IMG/VR virus record: IMGVR_UViG_3300022413_000052
Coordinates: 1-20,437 of that record
Source of the DNA: a virus
Reading direction: 5' to 3' (one strand)
DNA: 20,437 nt
Made by a program: the position numbers and the translations under genes. The notes under the pieces are model-generated. The model did no database searches and was not told where the DNA came from. It saw only the letters and a list, made by a program, of their open reading frames with translations. Positions 13,573 to 20,437 of this stretch are shown here, one piece after another (position 1 is the first letter of the stretch; every line of letters begins with the position of its first letter).

Positions 13573-14466
13573 ATGTGGGATCCGTATTTCGCCGGTCTGC
13601 CAGAGCGCACGACGGTCGTGGCCGAGATCGGCAACGTGCACGAGGGCTCCCTGGGCGAGTGTTACGCTTTGATGCGCGCCGTGGCCGCCGCCGGCGTGGA
13701 TGCGGTCAAGTTTCAGTGCCACATCGCCCTGGCCGAAAGCTCGGCGGAAGAGCGCTTCCCGCCGCGGTTCGAGTTTCACCCCCAAGACAAGACACGCCAG
13801 GACTACTGGCGGCGGATGGAGTTCACGGCCAGCCAGTGGCACGGCCTGGCCGCCGAGGCCGGGCGACTGGGCCTGGAGTTTATAGTCACGCCCTTCTCAG
13901 TGCAGGCCGTGGAGCGCGTGGGCCAGCTGGCCGAGCGGTTCAAGATCGGCAGCGCGCAGCTGGACGACCTGGCCCTGCTCGCGGCCGTCAAGAAGACAGG
14001 CCGCCCGGTGATCCTCTCCACGGGCATGGCCACCACACTCGACGTGGATCGGGCGGTGACGTTCCTGGCCCTGCCGCCGGAAAAGCTCACGGTGCTGCAG
14101 TGCACCACCGAGTACCCCTGCCCGCCCGAAAAGCTGGGCCTCAACTACGTGTTTCAGTATTCGCGCAACATGCTGTTCGCCGGCGGCCTGTCGGATCACT
14201 CGGGACACGTCTGGGCATCACTGGCCGCGGTGGCCCTGGGCGCGGCGCTGCTGGAGGTGCACGTCTGCTGGGATCGCCGGCAGTTCGCCTGCGACGCGGC
14301 CAGCAGCATTGAAGTGCGCGAACTGGCCGAACTGGTCCGCGGGGTGCGCTGGTTGAGCGTCGCCCGCAGCCACCCGGTGGACAAAGACGCCCTGGCCCGC
14401 GAGTTGGCCCAGAGCGTGGCCTGCTACCGCCAGGGCAAGCAGCGCGAAACCTACACCTACGACTGA
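13573..14466 (+). CDS. neuB: N-acetylneuraminate (sialic acid) synthase, SAF domain missing
   Basis: NeuB-type synthases condense ManNAc (or a related sugar) with phosphoenolpyruvate to give Neu5Ac or another nonulosonic acid. The 297-residue product has AEIGNVHEG (17-25), VKFQCH (45-50), KIGSAQL (124-130), ILSTGMAT (147-154), LQCTTEYPCPPEKL (175-188) and GLSDHSGH (205-212), all in the family's barrel order. It ends (QGKQRETYTYD) where full-length enzymes of about 340-350 residues continue into the antifreeze-like SAF domain, so that lid domain is absent. The usual 'EKHF' reads LEVHVCW. ATG 13573 follows GGAAGG by eight bases. It is first of three genes completing a pathway. Substrate could be ManNAc or a di-N-acetyl sugar; NeuC next door favours ManNAc. 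Confidence 0.88.
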   Translation: MWDPYFAGLPERTTVVAEIGNVHEGSLGECYALMRAVAAAGVDAVKFQCHIALAESSAEERFPPRFEFHPQDKTRQDYWRRMEFTASQWHGLAAEAGRLGLEFIVTPFSVQAVERVGQLAERFKIGSAQLDDLALLAAVKKTGRPVILSTGMATTLDVDRAVTFLALPPEKLTVLQCTTEYPCPPEKLGLNYVFQYSRNMLFAGGLSDHSGHVWASLAAVALGAALLEVHVCWDRRQFACDAASSIEVRELAELVRGVRWLSVARSHPVDKDALARELAQSVACYRQGKQRETYTYD

Positions 14467-14484
14467 CTACCCAGGCACGCGCAC

Positions 14485-14509
14485 CTTTCGCTCTGGCCCA
14501 CGCGGAAAG
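14485..14509 (+). promoter_or_regulatory. imperfect hairpin covering the neuC ribosome binding site
   Basis: ctttc (14485-14489) pairs with gaaag (14505-14509), extended by inner gc/gc with a one-base bulge. The right arm contains GGAAAG (14504-14509), the Shine-Dalgarno for ATG 14518. The leader shares ggcacgcg-acctt and the cacgcgg(g)aa(a/g)g arm with the neuB leader, so both genes carry versions of one leader element. The stem is weaker than that of neuB. Confidence 0.4.
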
Positions 14510-14517
14510 AACAAAAC

Positions 14518-15642
14518 ATGCGCAAAGTAACCGTGGCCCTGGTCGATCGGGCCAACTACGGGCGGCTCAAGCCGCTCATGCAACAGATCGATGCCCACCC
14601 GCGGCTGCAGCTGAGCATCCTGGCCACCGGCTCGCTGGTGCTGGATCGGTTCGGCTCGGTGGCCGACCTGGTGGGCCGCGACTTCCCAAAGGCCAGCATG
14701 GCCCGCCGCTGGTGCTCGCTGGAGGGCAGCACGCTGGCCACGCAGGCCGCCTCGATCGGCCTGGCCATCAACGCCACCGTATCGGCGCTGGCCGAACTGC
14801 GCCCCGATTTGGTGGTCGTGATCGGCGATCGGCACGAGACCCTGGGCGTGGCCATCGCCGCGGCGCAGACGCACCGCACGCTCTTGCACCTGCAGGGCGG
14901 CGAGTATTCGGGCAGCCTCGATAACTCGGCCCGCTGGGCGATCACCAAGCTGGCCCACTATCACGTGCCCGCCACCGAGCAGGCCCAGTCGGAGCTGATC
15001 GATTCGGGCGAGCACCCCGAACACATCCTGGCCACCGGCTGCCCTTCGGCGGACGTTTTGGCCGGCGTGCGCGTGCGCCGCAGCGACCGGGTGCTCTCGA
15101 TTTTTCACCCCGACACCGCGCAGCCCTTCTCCGCTGCGCGCCACGTGCGGGAGATGCTCACGGCGCTGCTGACCCTGAACCGCGAGGTGGACCTCCTGTG
15201 GCCGAACATCGATGCGGGCAGCGGCGCGGTGCATAAAGAGATCCGCCGCTTCCGCGACGCCCCGGGCCGCCGCTGGCTGCACCTGCACACCAACTTCCAG
15301 GGCGAGGAGTTCTACGCGCACCTGGGCTGCTGCGCGCTGGCGGTGGGCAACTCGTCCAGCTTCGTGCGCGACACGGCCGCCTTGGGCACGCCCGTCTGCC
15401 TGGTGGGCCGCCGCCAACAGGGCCGCGAGCGGGGCCAGAACGTGCGCTTCGCGCACCCCACGGCCCGCTCCATCGAGCGCATCTGCCGCCTGCAGTTGGA
15501 GCACGGGCCCTACACGCCCAGCTACCTCTACGGCCACCCCGGCGTCTCCCGCCAGGTGGCCGAGCGGATCGAGACGCTCAAGCCGCTGTCACTCAAGACG
15601 TACGCGCCGGCGCGCGGGGAACTGGAGGTGGCCGGTGGATAA
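14518..15642 (+). CDS. neuC: UDP-N-acetylglucosamine 2-epimerase (hydrolysing)
   Basis: NeuC-type enzymes turn UDP-GlcNAc into ManNAc and UDP, the first step toward Neu5Ac. The 374-residue length is normal. Diagnostic motifs are VDRANYGRLKPL (9-20), GDRHETLGVA (103-112), LQGGEYSG (125-132) with DNSARWAITKLAH (135-147), PNIDAGSG (229-236), GNSSSFVRDTAALGTP (277-292) and GRRQQGRERG (297-306). The last three bind the UDP part in relatives. ATG 14518 has GGAAAG eight bases upstream. It lies 51 bases after neuB and its end overlaps the neuA start by eight bases. Base use matches the neighbouring phage genes, so acquisition is not recent or came from a similar genome. Confidence 0.88.
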   Translation: MRKVTVALVDRANYGRLKPLMQQIDAHPRLQLSILATGSLVLDRFGSVADLVGRDFPKASMARRWCSLEGSTLATQAASIGLAINATVSALAELRPDLVVVIGDRHETLGVAIAAAQTHRTLLHLQGGEYSGSLDNSARWAITKLAHYHVPATEQAQSELIDSGEHPEHILATGCPSADVLAGVRVRRSDRVLSIFHPDTAQPFSAARHVREMLTALLTLNREVDLLWPNIDAGSGAVHKEIRRFRDAPGRRWLHLHTNFQGEEFYAHLGCCALAVGNSSSFVRDTAALGTPVCLVGRRQQGRERGQNVRFAHPTARSIERICRLQLEHGPYTPSYLYGHPGVSRQVAERIETLKPLSLKTYAPARGELEVAGG

Positions 15643-16405
15643 GATGCTGGGCCTCATCTGCGCCCGCGGCGGATCAAAGGGCATCCCGGGCAAGAACCTC
15701 AAGACCCTGGCCGGGCGGCCACTGTTGGCCTGGACGGCCACCGAGGCGGCCAAGTGCCAGCGCCTTACGCGGCTGGTGCTGTCGACCGACTGTGCGGCGA
15801 TCGCCGAGTGCGGCAGATCGCTGGGCCTGGAGGTGCCTTTTATGCGCCCGGCCCGCCTGGCCAGCGATACCTCGCCGGTCGTCGACGCGGTGCTGCACGC
15901 GGCGGTCCAGCTCCAGCACGACGGGCCCATTTTGCTGCTGCAGCCGACCAACCCGCTGCGCATGCTGGAGGATATCGTGCGGGGGATCGCGCTCTGGGAC
16001 CATCCACCGGCGCGCGGCCTGCACGCGGTAATGTCGATCGCCGAGGCCCGCGAGCACCCCTGGCAGATGTACGTCACCGAGGGCCCCTACGTGCGGCCCC
16101 TCTCGCCGCTGGCCGCCTGGGTGCCGCGGCAGAAACTCTCGCCGCTCTGGGTGCGCGACGGCTCGATCTACATCACCACCGCCGCCACCTGCAAGCGTTT
16201 CGGGGCGGTGGCCGGCGGCAAGACGGCCCACCTGGTCATCCCGCCCGAGCGGTCGCTGAGGATCGATCAGCCCCCCGACTGGCAGGAAGCCGAACGGCTT
16301 TTGGCGGCCCGCCACGCAGCTGCTACCGTGAAAAAAGACCAACCCCGCAGGCCGAGAAGCGGCCGGCGGGCAAAACGCACCACGACTAGACCGAAAAGCG
16401 GCTAA
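15635..16405 (+). CDS. neuA: CMP-N-acetylneuraminate cytidylyltransferase
   Basis: The enzyme activates the nonulosonic acid with CTP to the CMP-sugar used by glycosyltransferases. The 256-residue product has the nucleotide-binding motif ICARGGSKGIPGKNL (8-22), VLSTD (48-52), FMRPARLASDTSP (69-81), LQPTNPLR (102-109), RQ at 165-166 with RDGSIYI (174-180), and RIDQPPD (209-215) supplying Asp211 and Asp215 for the metal. The C-terminal 25 residues are a very basic tail (RRPRSGRRAKRTT) not usual for the family. GTG 15635 is preferred over ATG 15644 because GGAGG (15624-15628) is six bases before it. It overlaps neuC and completes the neuB-neuC-neuA route. No sialyltransferase is in the window. 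Confidence 0.85.
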   Translation: MDKMLGLICARGGSKGIPGKNLKTLAGRPLLAWTATEAAKCQRLTRLVLSTDCAAIAECGRSLGLEVPFMRPARLASDTSPVVDAVLHAAVQLQHDGPILLLQPTNPLRMLEDIVRGIALWDHPPARGLHAVMSIAEAREHPWQMYVTEGPYVRPLSPLAAWVPRQKLSPLWVRDGSIYITTAATCKRFGAVAGGKTAHLVIPPERSLRIDQPPDWQEAERLLAARHAAATVKKDQPRRPRSGRRAKRTTTRPKSG

Positions 16406-16467
16406 TCGGTGGCGTGAGGAAACCCACGCAACACGGATCGGCCGCTTATGTTTTGCGCGCGCCGATC
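16396..16467 (+). promoter_or_regulatory. two mutually exclusive stems before the major capsid gene
   Basis: aagcggc (16396-16402) pairs with gccgctt (16441-16447), enclosing a second hairpin gcgtg/cacgc (16412-16416 with 16425-16429). The alternative stem gatcggc (16436-16442) pairs with gccgatc (16461-16467) and shares bases 16441-16442 with the first, so only one can form. The capsid Shine-Dalgarno (CGGAG, 16473-16477) starts six bases after the last arm. This could be an attenuator-like switch or a way to separate weak neu from strong capsid expression. No promoter motif is certain in this gap. Confidence 0.35.
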
Positions 16468-16483
16468 GAACCCGGAGCACGCA

Positions 16484-17845
16484 ATGTCAGTGCACACACT
16501 TCAAGATCGCCGCAACCAGCTCACCACGCGCATGCGGGAGCTGGTCACCGCCAGCGGCAAAGAGGATCGGGAACTCACCGCCGAGGAGCGGGTCGAGTTC
16601 GAGGGCCTGGACAAAGAGCAAGAGTCGCTCAAGACCCGCATCGAGGACCTGCAAAAGACCGACAGCGCCACGGCGGTGCTCGAGGCCGAGCGGGAAGCCA
16701 CCGCGCGGGGCGAGTTCGCCGCCAACCCCAAGACGGCCGGCGATCGCGTTACGGAGCGCGACCGGGAACTGGCCCTGCGGGCCTTTCTGCTGCACGACCA
16801 GGACGGCACGCCCCAAGAGTGGCGCGAGGCGGCCAAGAAGGTGGGCCTGCGAACCGGCAGCAAAAAGCTGCCGCTGCGGCTGTCCGCCCGTGCGCCGCGC
16901 ACGCTTGAGGAGGCCCGGCAGATGGCCGAGGCCCGCGCGACCAGCGACGCGCAGAACGTCGGCACCGCGGCCGACGGCGGCAACACCGTGCCCAACGCCA
17001 TGATGGTTGCGCTGGAAGTGGCCCTGTTGCAGTTTGGCGGCCCGCGGGCCGTGGCCCGCGTGATCCGCACCGATTCGGGCGCCACGCTGCCGGTTCCCAC
17101 GGCCGACGACACGGCGGCCACCGGGGCCATCCTGGCCGAAAGCGCCGCGACCACCACGCAGAACGTGCCCTTTGGGCAGGTGACCTTCAGCGCCTACACC
17201 TACACCTCGCACATGGTTCCGGCCACGGTCGAGTTCCTGCAGGACACGTCGATCAACGTGGCCGCGTTTCTCGGCGAGATGTTGGGCATCCGTATCGGGC
17301 GCATCCAGACCTCGCACCTCACGACCGGCGGCGGGTCCTCGGACTCCAACCCGGCGGGCGTGGTGGGCGGCTCCACCACGATGAGCAGCCAGTTGGGAGT
17401 AACCAGCAGCACCTACGGCACCGTGATCTACAGCGAGCTGGTGGACCTGGTGCACAGCCTGGATCCGGCCTACCGGGCCAGCCCCAGCTGCGGCTGGATG
17501 TTCAGCGACGACACCCTGGGCCGGCTCAAAAAGCTGGTAGACGGGGATTCGCGGCCGTTGTGGCTGCCTTCGATCGTGGGTAACGAGCCCGACCGCCTGT
17601 TGGGGTTCCCCTACCAGGTCAACCAGTCGATGCCCAGCTACTCCACGACCACCGGCGGCCTCAAGCCGCTGGCCTTTGGCGACTTTTCGCGCTTCTGGAT
17701 CCGCGACGCGCGCGACGTGCAGATCGTGCGATTCGACGAGCGCTACATGGATCTCAGGCAAGTGGCGTGGATGGCCTTTTCTCGGATGGACGGGGGAAGC
17801 GTGCAGTACAGCGCGATTCGCCACCTTTTGACGGGTAGCACGTAA
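16484..17845 (+). CDS. major capsid protein (HK97 fold)
   Basis: The 453-residue protein has an N-terminal coiled-coil scaffolding (delta) segment at about residues 1-75 (RRNQLTTRMRELVTASGKED, then EERVEFEGLDKEQESLKTRI). A linker follows, then the HK97-fold region from about residue 155 (AADGGNTVPNAMMVALEVAL). Typical elements are ATLPVPTADDT, FGQVTFSAYTYTS, the capsid-helix segment RASPSCGWMFSDDTLGRLKKLVDGDSRPLW, GFPYQVNQSMP and AFGDFSRFWIRDARDVQIVRFDERY. The protease should cut after the delta segment. ATG 16484 has CGGAG seven bases upstream; an in-frame ATG at 16448 lacks a site. It should be the most abundant product, and a terminator-like hairpin follows. Confidence 0.92.
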   Translation: MSVHTLQDRRNQLTTRMRELVTASGKEDRELTAEERVEFEGLDKEQESLKTRIEDLQKTDSATAVLEAEREATARGEFAANPKTAGDRVTERDRELALRAFLLHDQDGTPQEWREAAKKVGLRTGSKKLPLRLSARAPRTLEEARQMAEARATSDAQNVGTAADGGNTVPNAMMVALEVALLQFGGPRAVARVIRTDSGATLPVPTADDTAATGAILAESAATTTQNVPFGQVTFSAYTYTSHMVPATVEFLQDTSINVAAFLGEMLGIRIGRIQTSHLTTGGGSSDSNPAGVVGGSTTMSSQLGVTSSTYGTVIYSELVDLVHSLDPAYRASPSCGWMFSDDTLGRLKKLVDGDSRPLWLPSIVGNEPDRLLGFPYQVNQSMPSYSTTTGGLKPLAFGDFSRFWIRDARDVQIVRFDERYMDLRQVAWMAFSRMDGGSVQYSAIRHLLTGST

Positions 17846-17847
17846 GA

Positions 17848-17866
17848 ACCTTTCCGCGTGTTCGGC
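17848..17866 (+). repeat. inverted copy of the neuB leader element
   Basis: acctttccgcgtgttcggc matches the reverse complement of 13547-13565 at 18 of 19 bases. Its 11-base core (ctttccgcgtg) also matches the reverse complement of 14499-14509 in the neuC leader. The copies thus sit at gene borders: before neuB, before neuC and after the capsid gene. This may be a recurring border hairpin or a trace of cassette recombination. Confidence 0.7.
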
Positions 17867-17910
17867 GCGGCGGCCGTTATCTCACGAGGCGGCCCCGCGC
17901 CGGCACTTTT
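17863..17910 (+). terminator. probable terminator after the major capsid gene
   Basis: An eight-base perfect stem, cggcgcgg (17863-17870) with ccgcgccg (17895-17902), is extended inside by ggcc (17872-17875) with ggcc (17891-17894). After the stem comes gcac and a four-T run (17907-17910). It begins 18 bases after the capsid stop. The T-run is short, so partial termination is likely, which would lower expression of the LamG gene relative to capsid. Confidence 0.55.
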
Positions 17911-17918
17911 GGGTTTGC

Positions 17919-20153
17919 ATGTCGATCAGCATAGGACTCAATCGCGGCTGTTCGCTCAGTAACTGCGCCAGCGGTGGCGGCGGCGGGGCCTCTCCCGCTT
18001 TGCCCTCGATCAGCAACACCCTGGAATTTAACTACAAAGCCGACGCGGGCCCGCTTCAGTTCGATTCGATTCTGTGCGCCGATCTGGAGCGGACCAACTC
18101 GCAATTCTTTGAGGTGGCCGACTCAACCACCCTGCCGCAAAGCACGCATTCGTTTTGGTTGGCCTTTTCCGCACGCAAAGAAACGGCCGACGCAAACGCT
18201 TTCGTGGGCCAGTGGGACACGACGCTCACCGGACAACAGTGGCTGTGCTATGAAAACGGCGGCAGCGTGCGATTCATCATGGGCGGCTCCACAAACGTGG
18301 TCGTGGATTCGGGCCTGGCGCCCGATTTGAATGACTTTTTCAACGGATTCGCCTACTTCGACCGGGCGGGCGGCCAGCTTGGCGTGGCGGTGGGCAATCT
18401 GCCCTTCACATCCACATCGGTGAGCAGCACGTTCAATGTGGCCCAGGCGGGTGCGCCGCTGCGGATCGGCAAGGCGGTTGTAAACGGGCCGGCCACCTGG
18501 CACCTGGACGGGCGGATCGACCAGGTGGTGATGGGTATCAACCCGGCCAGCACCGTTTCGCTGTCCGGTGGCCTGGCCAACACGATCCGCGCTGCAATCC
18601 AGAACGGCGGCCCGGGTCTGCAGGATCCCTCGGAGCTTACCGCCCAGGAGATTACCGACTATGGGCTGACCAATGGGCACTGGTGGAAACTGCGCGAGGC
18701 CTCGACCGACGCCACGCGGGCCGACAGCCAGGGAACGCTCAATCTCACGGCCAACAATACGCCCGGCACCGGAACGCCCTGGTGCCGCATCTCCGGGGCG
18801 ATGGAGTTAGACGCCAGCGGGCCGCGGATCGCCTGGTACGACGACTCCACCACCGGCAACCTGCGCCCCGCCTCCACCGACAAGCTCAGCCTGGCCGCCT
18901 GGGCCTACCTCGACGCCTCGCTGGCCAGCGACCAGTACATCACCTGCTACGGCGACGACGGGCAAGCGGCGGGGTCAAGCGAGGCGGGCTTCTGCCTGAA
19001 ATACGACAGCGCGAGCGGGAAATACCAGTTCAGTGTTCACAATGCGGCCGGCGCATCCACCGCGCTGTCCGACTCTATCAACACGCGCTTGAGCCGCTGG
19101 GTACACCTGTGCGGCGTGCGCGACGGCGTGACGCTGCAGCTCTATCGAGATGGCGCGCTGGCGGCGACCAGCACCACCTTCACCGGCGGCCTCTACGCCC
19201 CGCAAACGAAGTTTTTCCTGGGGGCCCGCAGCGACGGCCTGGGCGGGGACGCGGATCACGCCAGTGGCCGGGTATCTGGGGTGCGCTATTTCAAGGGGAC
19301 GGCCCTGGGCTCGACCGACGTAAAGCACCTTTACAACCAGGGCAAGGAGCTGACGCACGCCTCGATGAGCACCAGCCTGGTGCCCACCGCCAGCTATGAC
19401 TGCCGCGAGGGCTGGGGCAGCCACCGCAAGGACGCTAGCGGTTCGAGTTACCATCTGGACAACGGCGGCGCGGCCAGCCTCTTGGCCGCCGGCGAGCAGA
19501 ACGTGAGCACGCCCTGCGCGACCACCTGCAGCGACGGCCAACTGCTGGCCTACTGGGACGATCAAAGCGGCAGCGGCAGAAACTTGCGGGGCGTTTCAGG
19601 TACACGCCCCACGTTCAACTCGACGACCTTCGGCGACCTGCCGGCGATCAACTTCGGCGGATATATGTCGTCGGTGGGCCACTTCGCGCTCGATGACCCC
19701 TTTACCGTATTCGCGGTGCTGCGCAACGACTCCAGCACCGCCGTGGGAACGCACCATATTTTCGATGCTGTTGTCACCACGGCTGCCAGTCGCATTCGCG
19801 CAATCAAGCGCAATAACGCCAGCGGCAATGTGCGGCGACTGTTTTCGACCGCCAGCCCTGGAGTGCAAGGTTCGGCAATCGGATCCGCCCTGCAGACGAT
19901 CGTGCTGGAGGTAAACGGCGCGGCCAGCCGGATCCGGGTCAACGGGCCCACTGACGCTGGCCCCGCCTCGCACGGGACGGCAGCCCTCGCGGAGTTGTTA
20001 ACCCTCGGCGCCAACTCCACCGGCGGCGAAAAGTGGATTGGAAAGATTTGTGAGGTGGTCGGTTACAGCGGCACTCTCAGCGTGGCCGACCTGAACAGCG
20101 TCGGCCAGTACCTGGAGCGCTGGGGCACTACCTGGATCGATCAGACAACGTAA
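17919..20153 (+). CDS. multi-domain LamG/concanavalin-like lectin protein, likely virion adhesin
   Basis: The 744-residue protein starts with a short Gly-rich linker (SGGGGGASPALPS, about 18-30). Three lectin-type jelly-roll regions follow: about 50-210 (HSFWLAFSARKE, HLDGRIDQVVMGI), about 290-475 (KLSLAAWAYLD, RWVHLCGVRDGVTLQLYRDG, GRVSGVRYFKGTAL) and about 540-740 (WDDQSGSGRNLRG, FGDLPAINFGGYM, PFTVFAVLRND, WIGKICEVVGYS). The second and third are preceded by LamG-like lead-ins. LamG domains bind carbohydrates or proteins. There is no signal peptide, so it is assembled in the cytoplasm, as virion proteins are. It sits between the capsid gene and a spike base gene, suggesting a capsid-surface or tail adhesin. 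The start has only a weak ribosome binding site (ttttggg). Confidence 0.75.
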   Translation: MSISIGLNRGCSLSNCASGGGGGASPALPSISNTLEFNYKADAGPLQFDSILCADLERTNSQFFEVADSTTLPQSTHSFWLAFSARKETADANAFVGQWDTTLTGQQWLCYENGGSVRFIMGGSTNVVVDSGLAPDLNDFFNGFAYFDRAGGQLGVAVGNLPFTSTSVSSTFNVAQAGAPLRIGKAVVNGPATWHLDGRIDQVVMGINPASTVSLSGGLANTIRAAIQNGGPGLQDPSELTAQEITDYGLTNGHWWKLREASTDATRADSQGTLNLTANNTPGTGTPWCRISGAMELDASGPRIAWYDDSTTGNLRPASTDKLSLAAWAYLDASLASDQYITCYGDDGQAAGSSEAGFCLKYDSASGKYQFSVHNAAGASTALSDSINTRLSRWVHLCGVRDGVTLQLYRDGALAATSTTFTGGLYAPQTKFFLGARSDGLGGDADHASGRVSGVRYFKGTALGSTDVKHLYNQGKELTHASMSTSLVPTASYDCREGWGSHRKDASGSSYHLDNGGAASLLAAGEQNVSTPCATTCSDGQLLAYWDDQSGSGRNLRGVSGTRPTFNSTTFGDLPAINFGGYMSSVGHFALDDPFTVFAVLRNDSSTAVGTHHIFDAVVTTAASRIRAIKRNNASGNVRRLFSTASPGVQGSAIGSALQTIVLEVNGAASRIRVNGPTDAGPASHGTAALAELLTLGANSTGGEKWIGKICEVVGYSGTLSVADLNSVGQYLERWGTTWIDQTT

Positions 20154-20164
20154 AGGACCCTTCC

Positions 20165-20434
20165 ATGCCAGAAGCCCACGAAGTATTCGCCAACGCGACG
20201 CCGAGTCTGGATTCACCGTGCGACGGCGGCGCGGATGTCACGCCCGCCGACAGTGACCTGGCCACTTTTTCGCGGGCCCTCTACGTGGGCGGCACGGGCG
20301 ATGTGAGTGTGATCACTACCGGCGGCAGCACGATCACTTTTAGCGCCGTGCCCGCGGGCACCATTCTGCCCGTGCGCTGCAGGCAAGTGAAATCGACCGG
20401 CACCACGGCCACCTTTATCGACGCCCTCTGGTAG
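20165..20434 (+). CDS. spike base protein (RCAP_Rcc01079-like family)
   Basis: The 89-residue protein matches the small spike base family known from the Rhodobacter gene transfer agent and many phages. Its pattern is LDSPCDGGADVTPADSDLAT at residues 15-34, RALYVGGTGDVSVITTGG at 37-54, TFSAVPAGTILPVR at 58-71, and an ending of STGTTATFIDALW. In the gene transfer agent such proteins form the base for head spikes or fibres on the capsid. ATG 20165 has AAAGGA upstream with good spacing. Its position right after the LamG protein suggests the lectin protein could be the spike or fibre mounted on this base. The stop is three bases before the window edge. Confidence 0.78.
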   Translation: MPEAHEVFANATPSLDSPCDGGADVTPADSDLATFSRALYVGGTGDVSVITTGGSTITFSAVPAGTILPVRCRQVKSTGTTATFIDALW

Positions 20435-20437
20435 GGG

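Noticed and set aside
14467-15537. 356-residue minus-strand open frame
   Set aside because: Antisense shadow of neuC. The product is low-complexity Ala/Gly/Arg/Gln with no family motif, and high GC makes such frames common.
16487-17824. 445-residue minus-strand open frame
   Set aside because: Antisense to the major capsid gene, with biased His/Gly/Arg composition and no motif.
1-20437. tRNA genes, integrase, attachment sites, insertion sequences
   Set aside because: I looked for cloverleaf-like spans, tyrosine or serine recombinase motifs and transposase DDE patterns with terminal repeats and found none that I can support.

Overview
The window reads as a stretch of a tailed-phage (Caudoviricetes, HK97-type capsid) genome or prophage. 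It is GC-rich, every credible gene is on the + strand, and most stops and starts overlap or lie within a few bases. The host is probably a planctomycete. That inference rests on two exported c-type heme proteins of a style I know mainly from Planctomycetota (single CxxCH motifs, one followed by an RMPP-type segment, and a match in sequence style to a planctomycete 'NGL...SCxxCH' family). It is not proven here, and no integrase, att site, tRNA or clear host gene is visible.

Layout: (1) 1-1035 holds the tail of a small membrane protein and two unrecognised small genes. (2) 1036-5726 is a tightly coupled block. It encodes a two-TM holin-like protein, a matrixin-type zinc metalloprotease with a peptidoglycan-binding-like N-terminus, a membrane-anchored CxxCH protein, a secreted CxxCH protein, a secreted 12-residue-repeat protein, a 28-residue repeat peptide and a beta-rich small phage protein. 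(3) 5823-8058 holds an HNH endonuclease, a beta-class DNA methyltransferase, a small helical protein and a protein that may be a TIM barrel. (4) 8055-13513 is packaging and head assembly: TerS, a class I SAM methyltransferase wedged between the terminase subunits, TerL, two small genes, portal and prohead protease. (5) 13573-16405 is a complete NeuB-NeuC-NeuA set, predicted to make CMP-activated N-acetylneuraminic acid or a related nonulosonic acid from UDP-GlcNAc. (6) 16484-20434 holds the major capsid protein, a probable terminator, a three-lectin-domain (LamG-like) protein, and a small spike base protein of the gene-transfer-agent/phage type.

The most remarkable feature is the three-gene sialic acid cassette sitting exactly between the prohead protease and the major capsid protein, a junction that is normally uninterrupted in HK97-like phages. 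Leader hairpins cover the ribosome binding sites of neuB and neuC. An 18-of-19-base inverted copy of the neuB leader element lies just after the capsid gene. No sialyltransferase is in the window. Taken together (inference), the phage may change the glycan on its own particle or on the host surface during infection. The LamG protein downstream is a plausible glycan-binding or glycan-bearing partner.

The second remarkable feature is the secreted block after the holin. A matrixin stands where an endolysin would be expected, followed in the same overlapping gene string by two predicted c-type heme proteins and a low-complexity secreted repeat protein.
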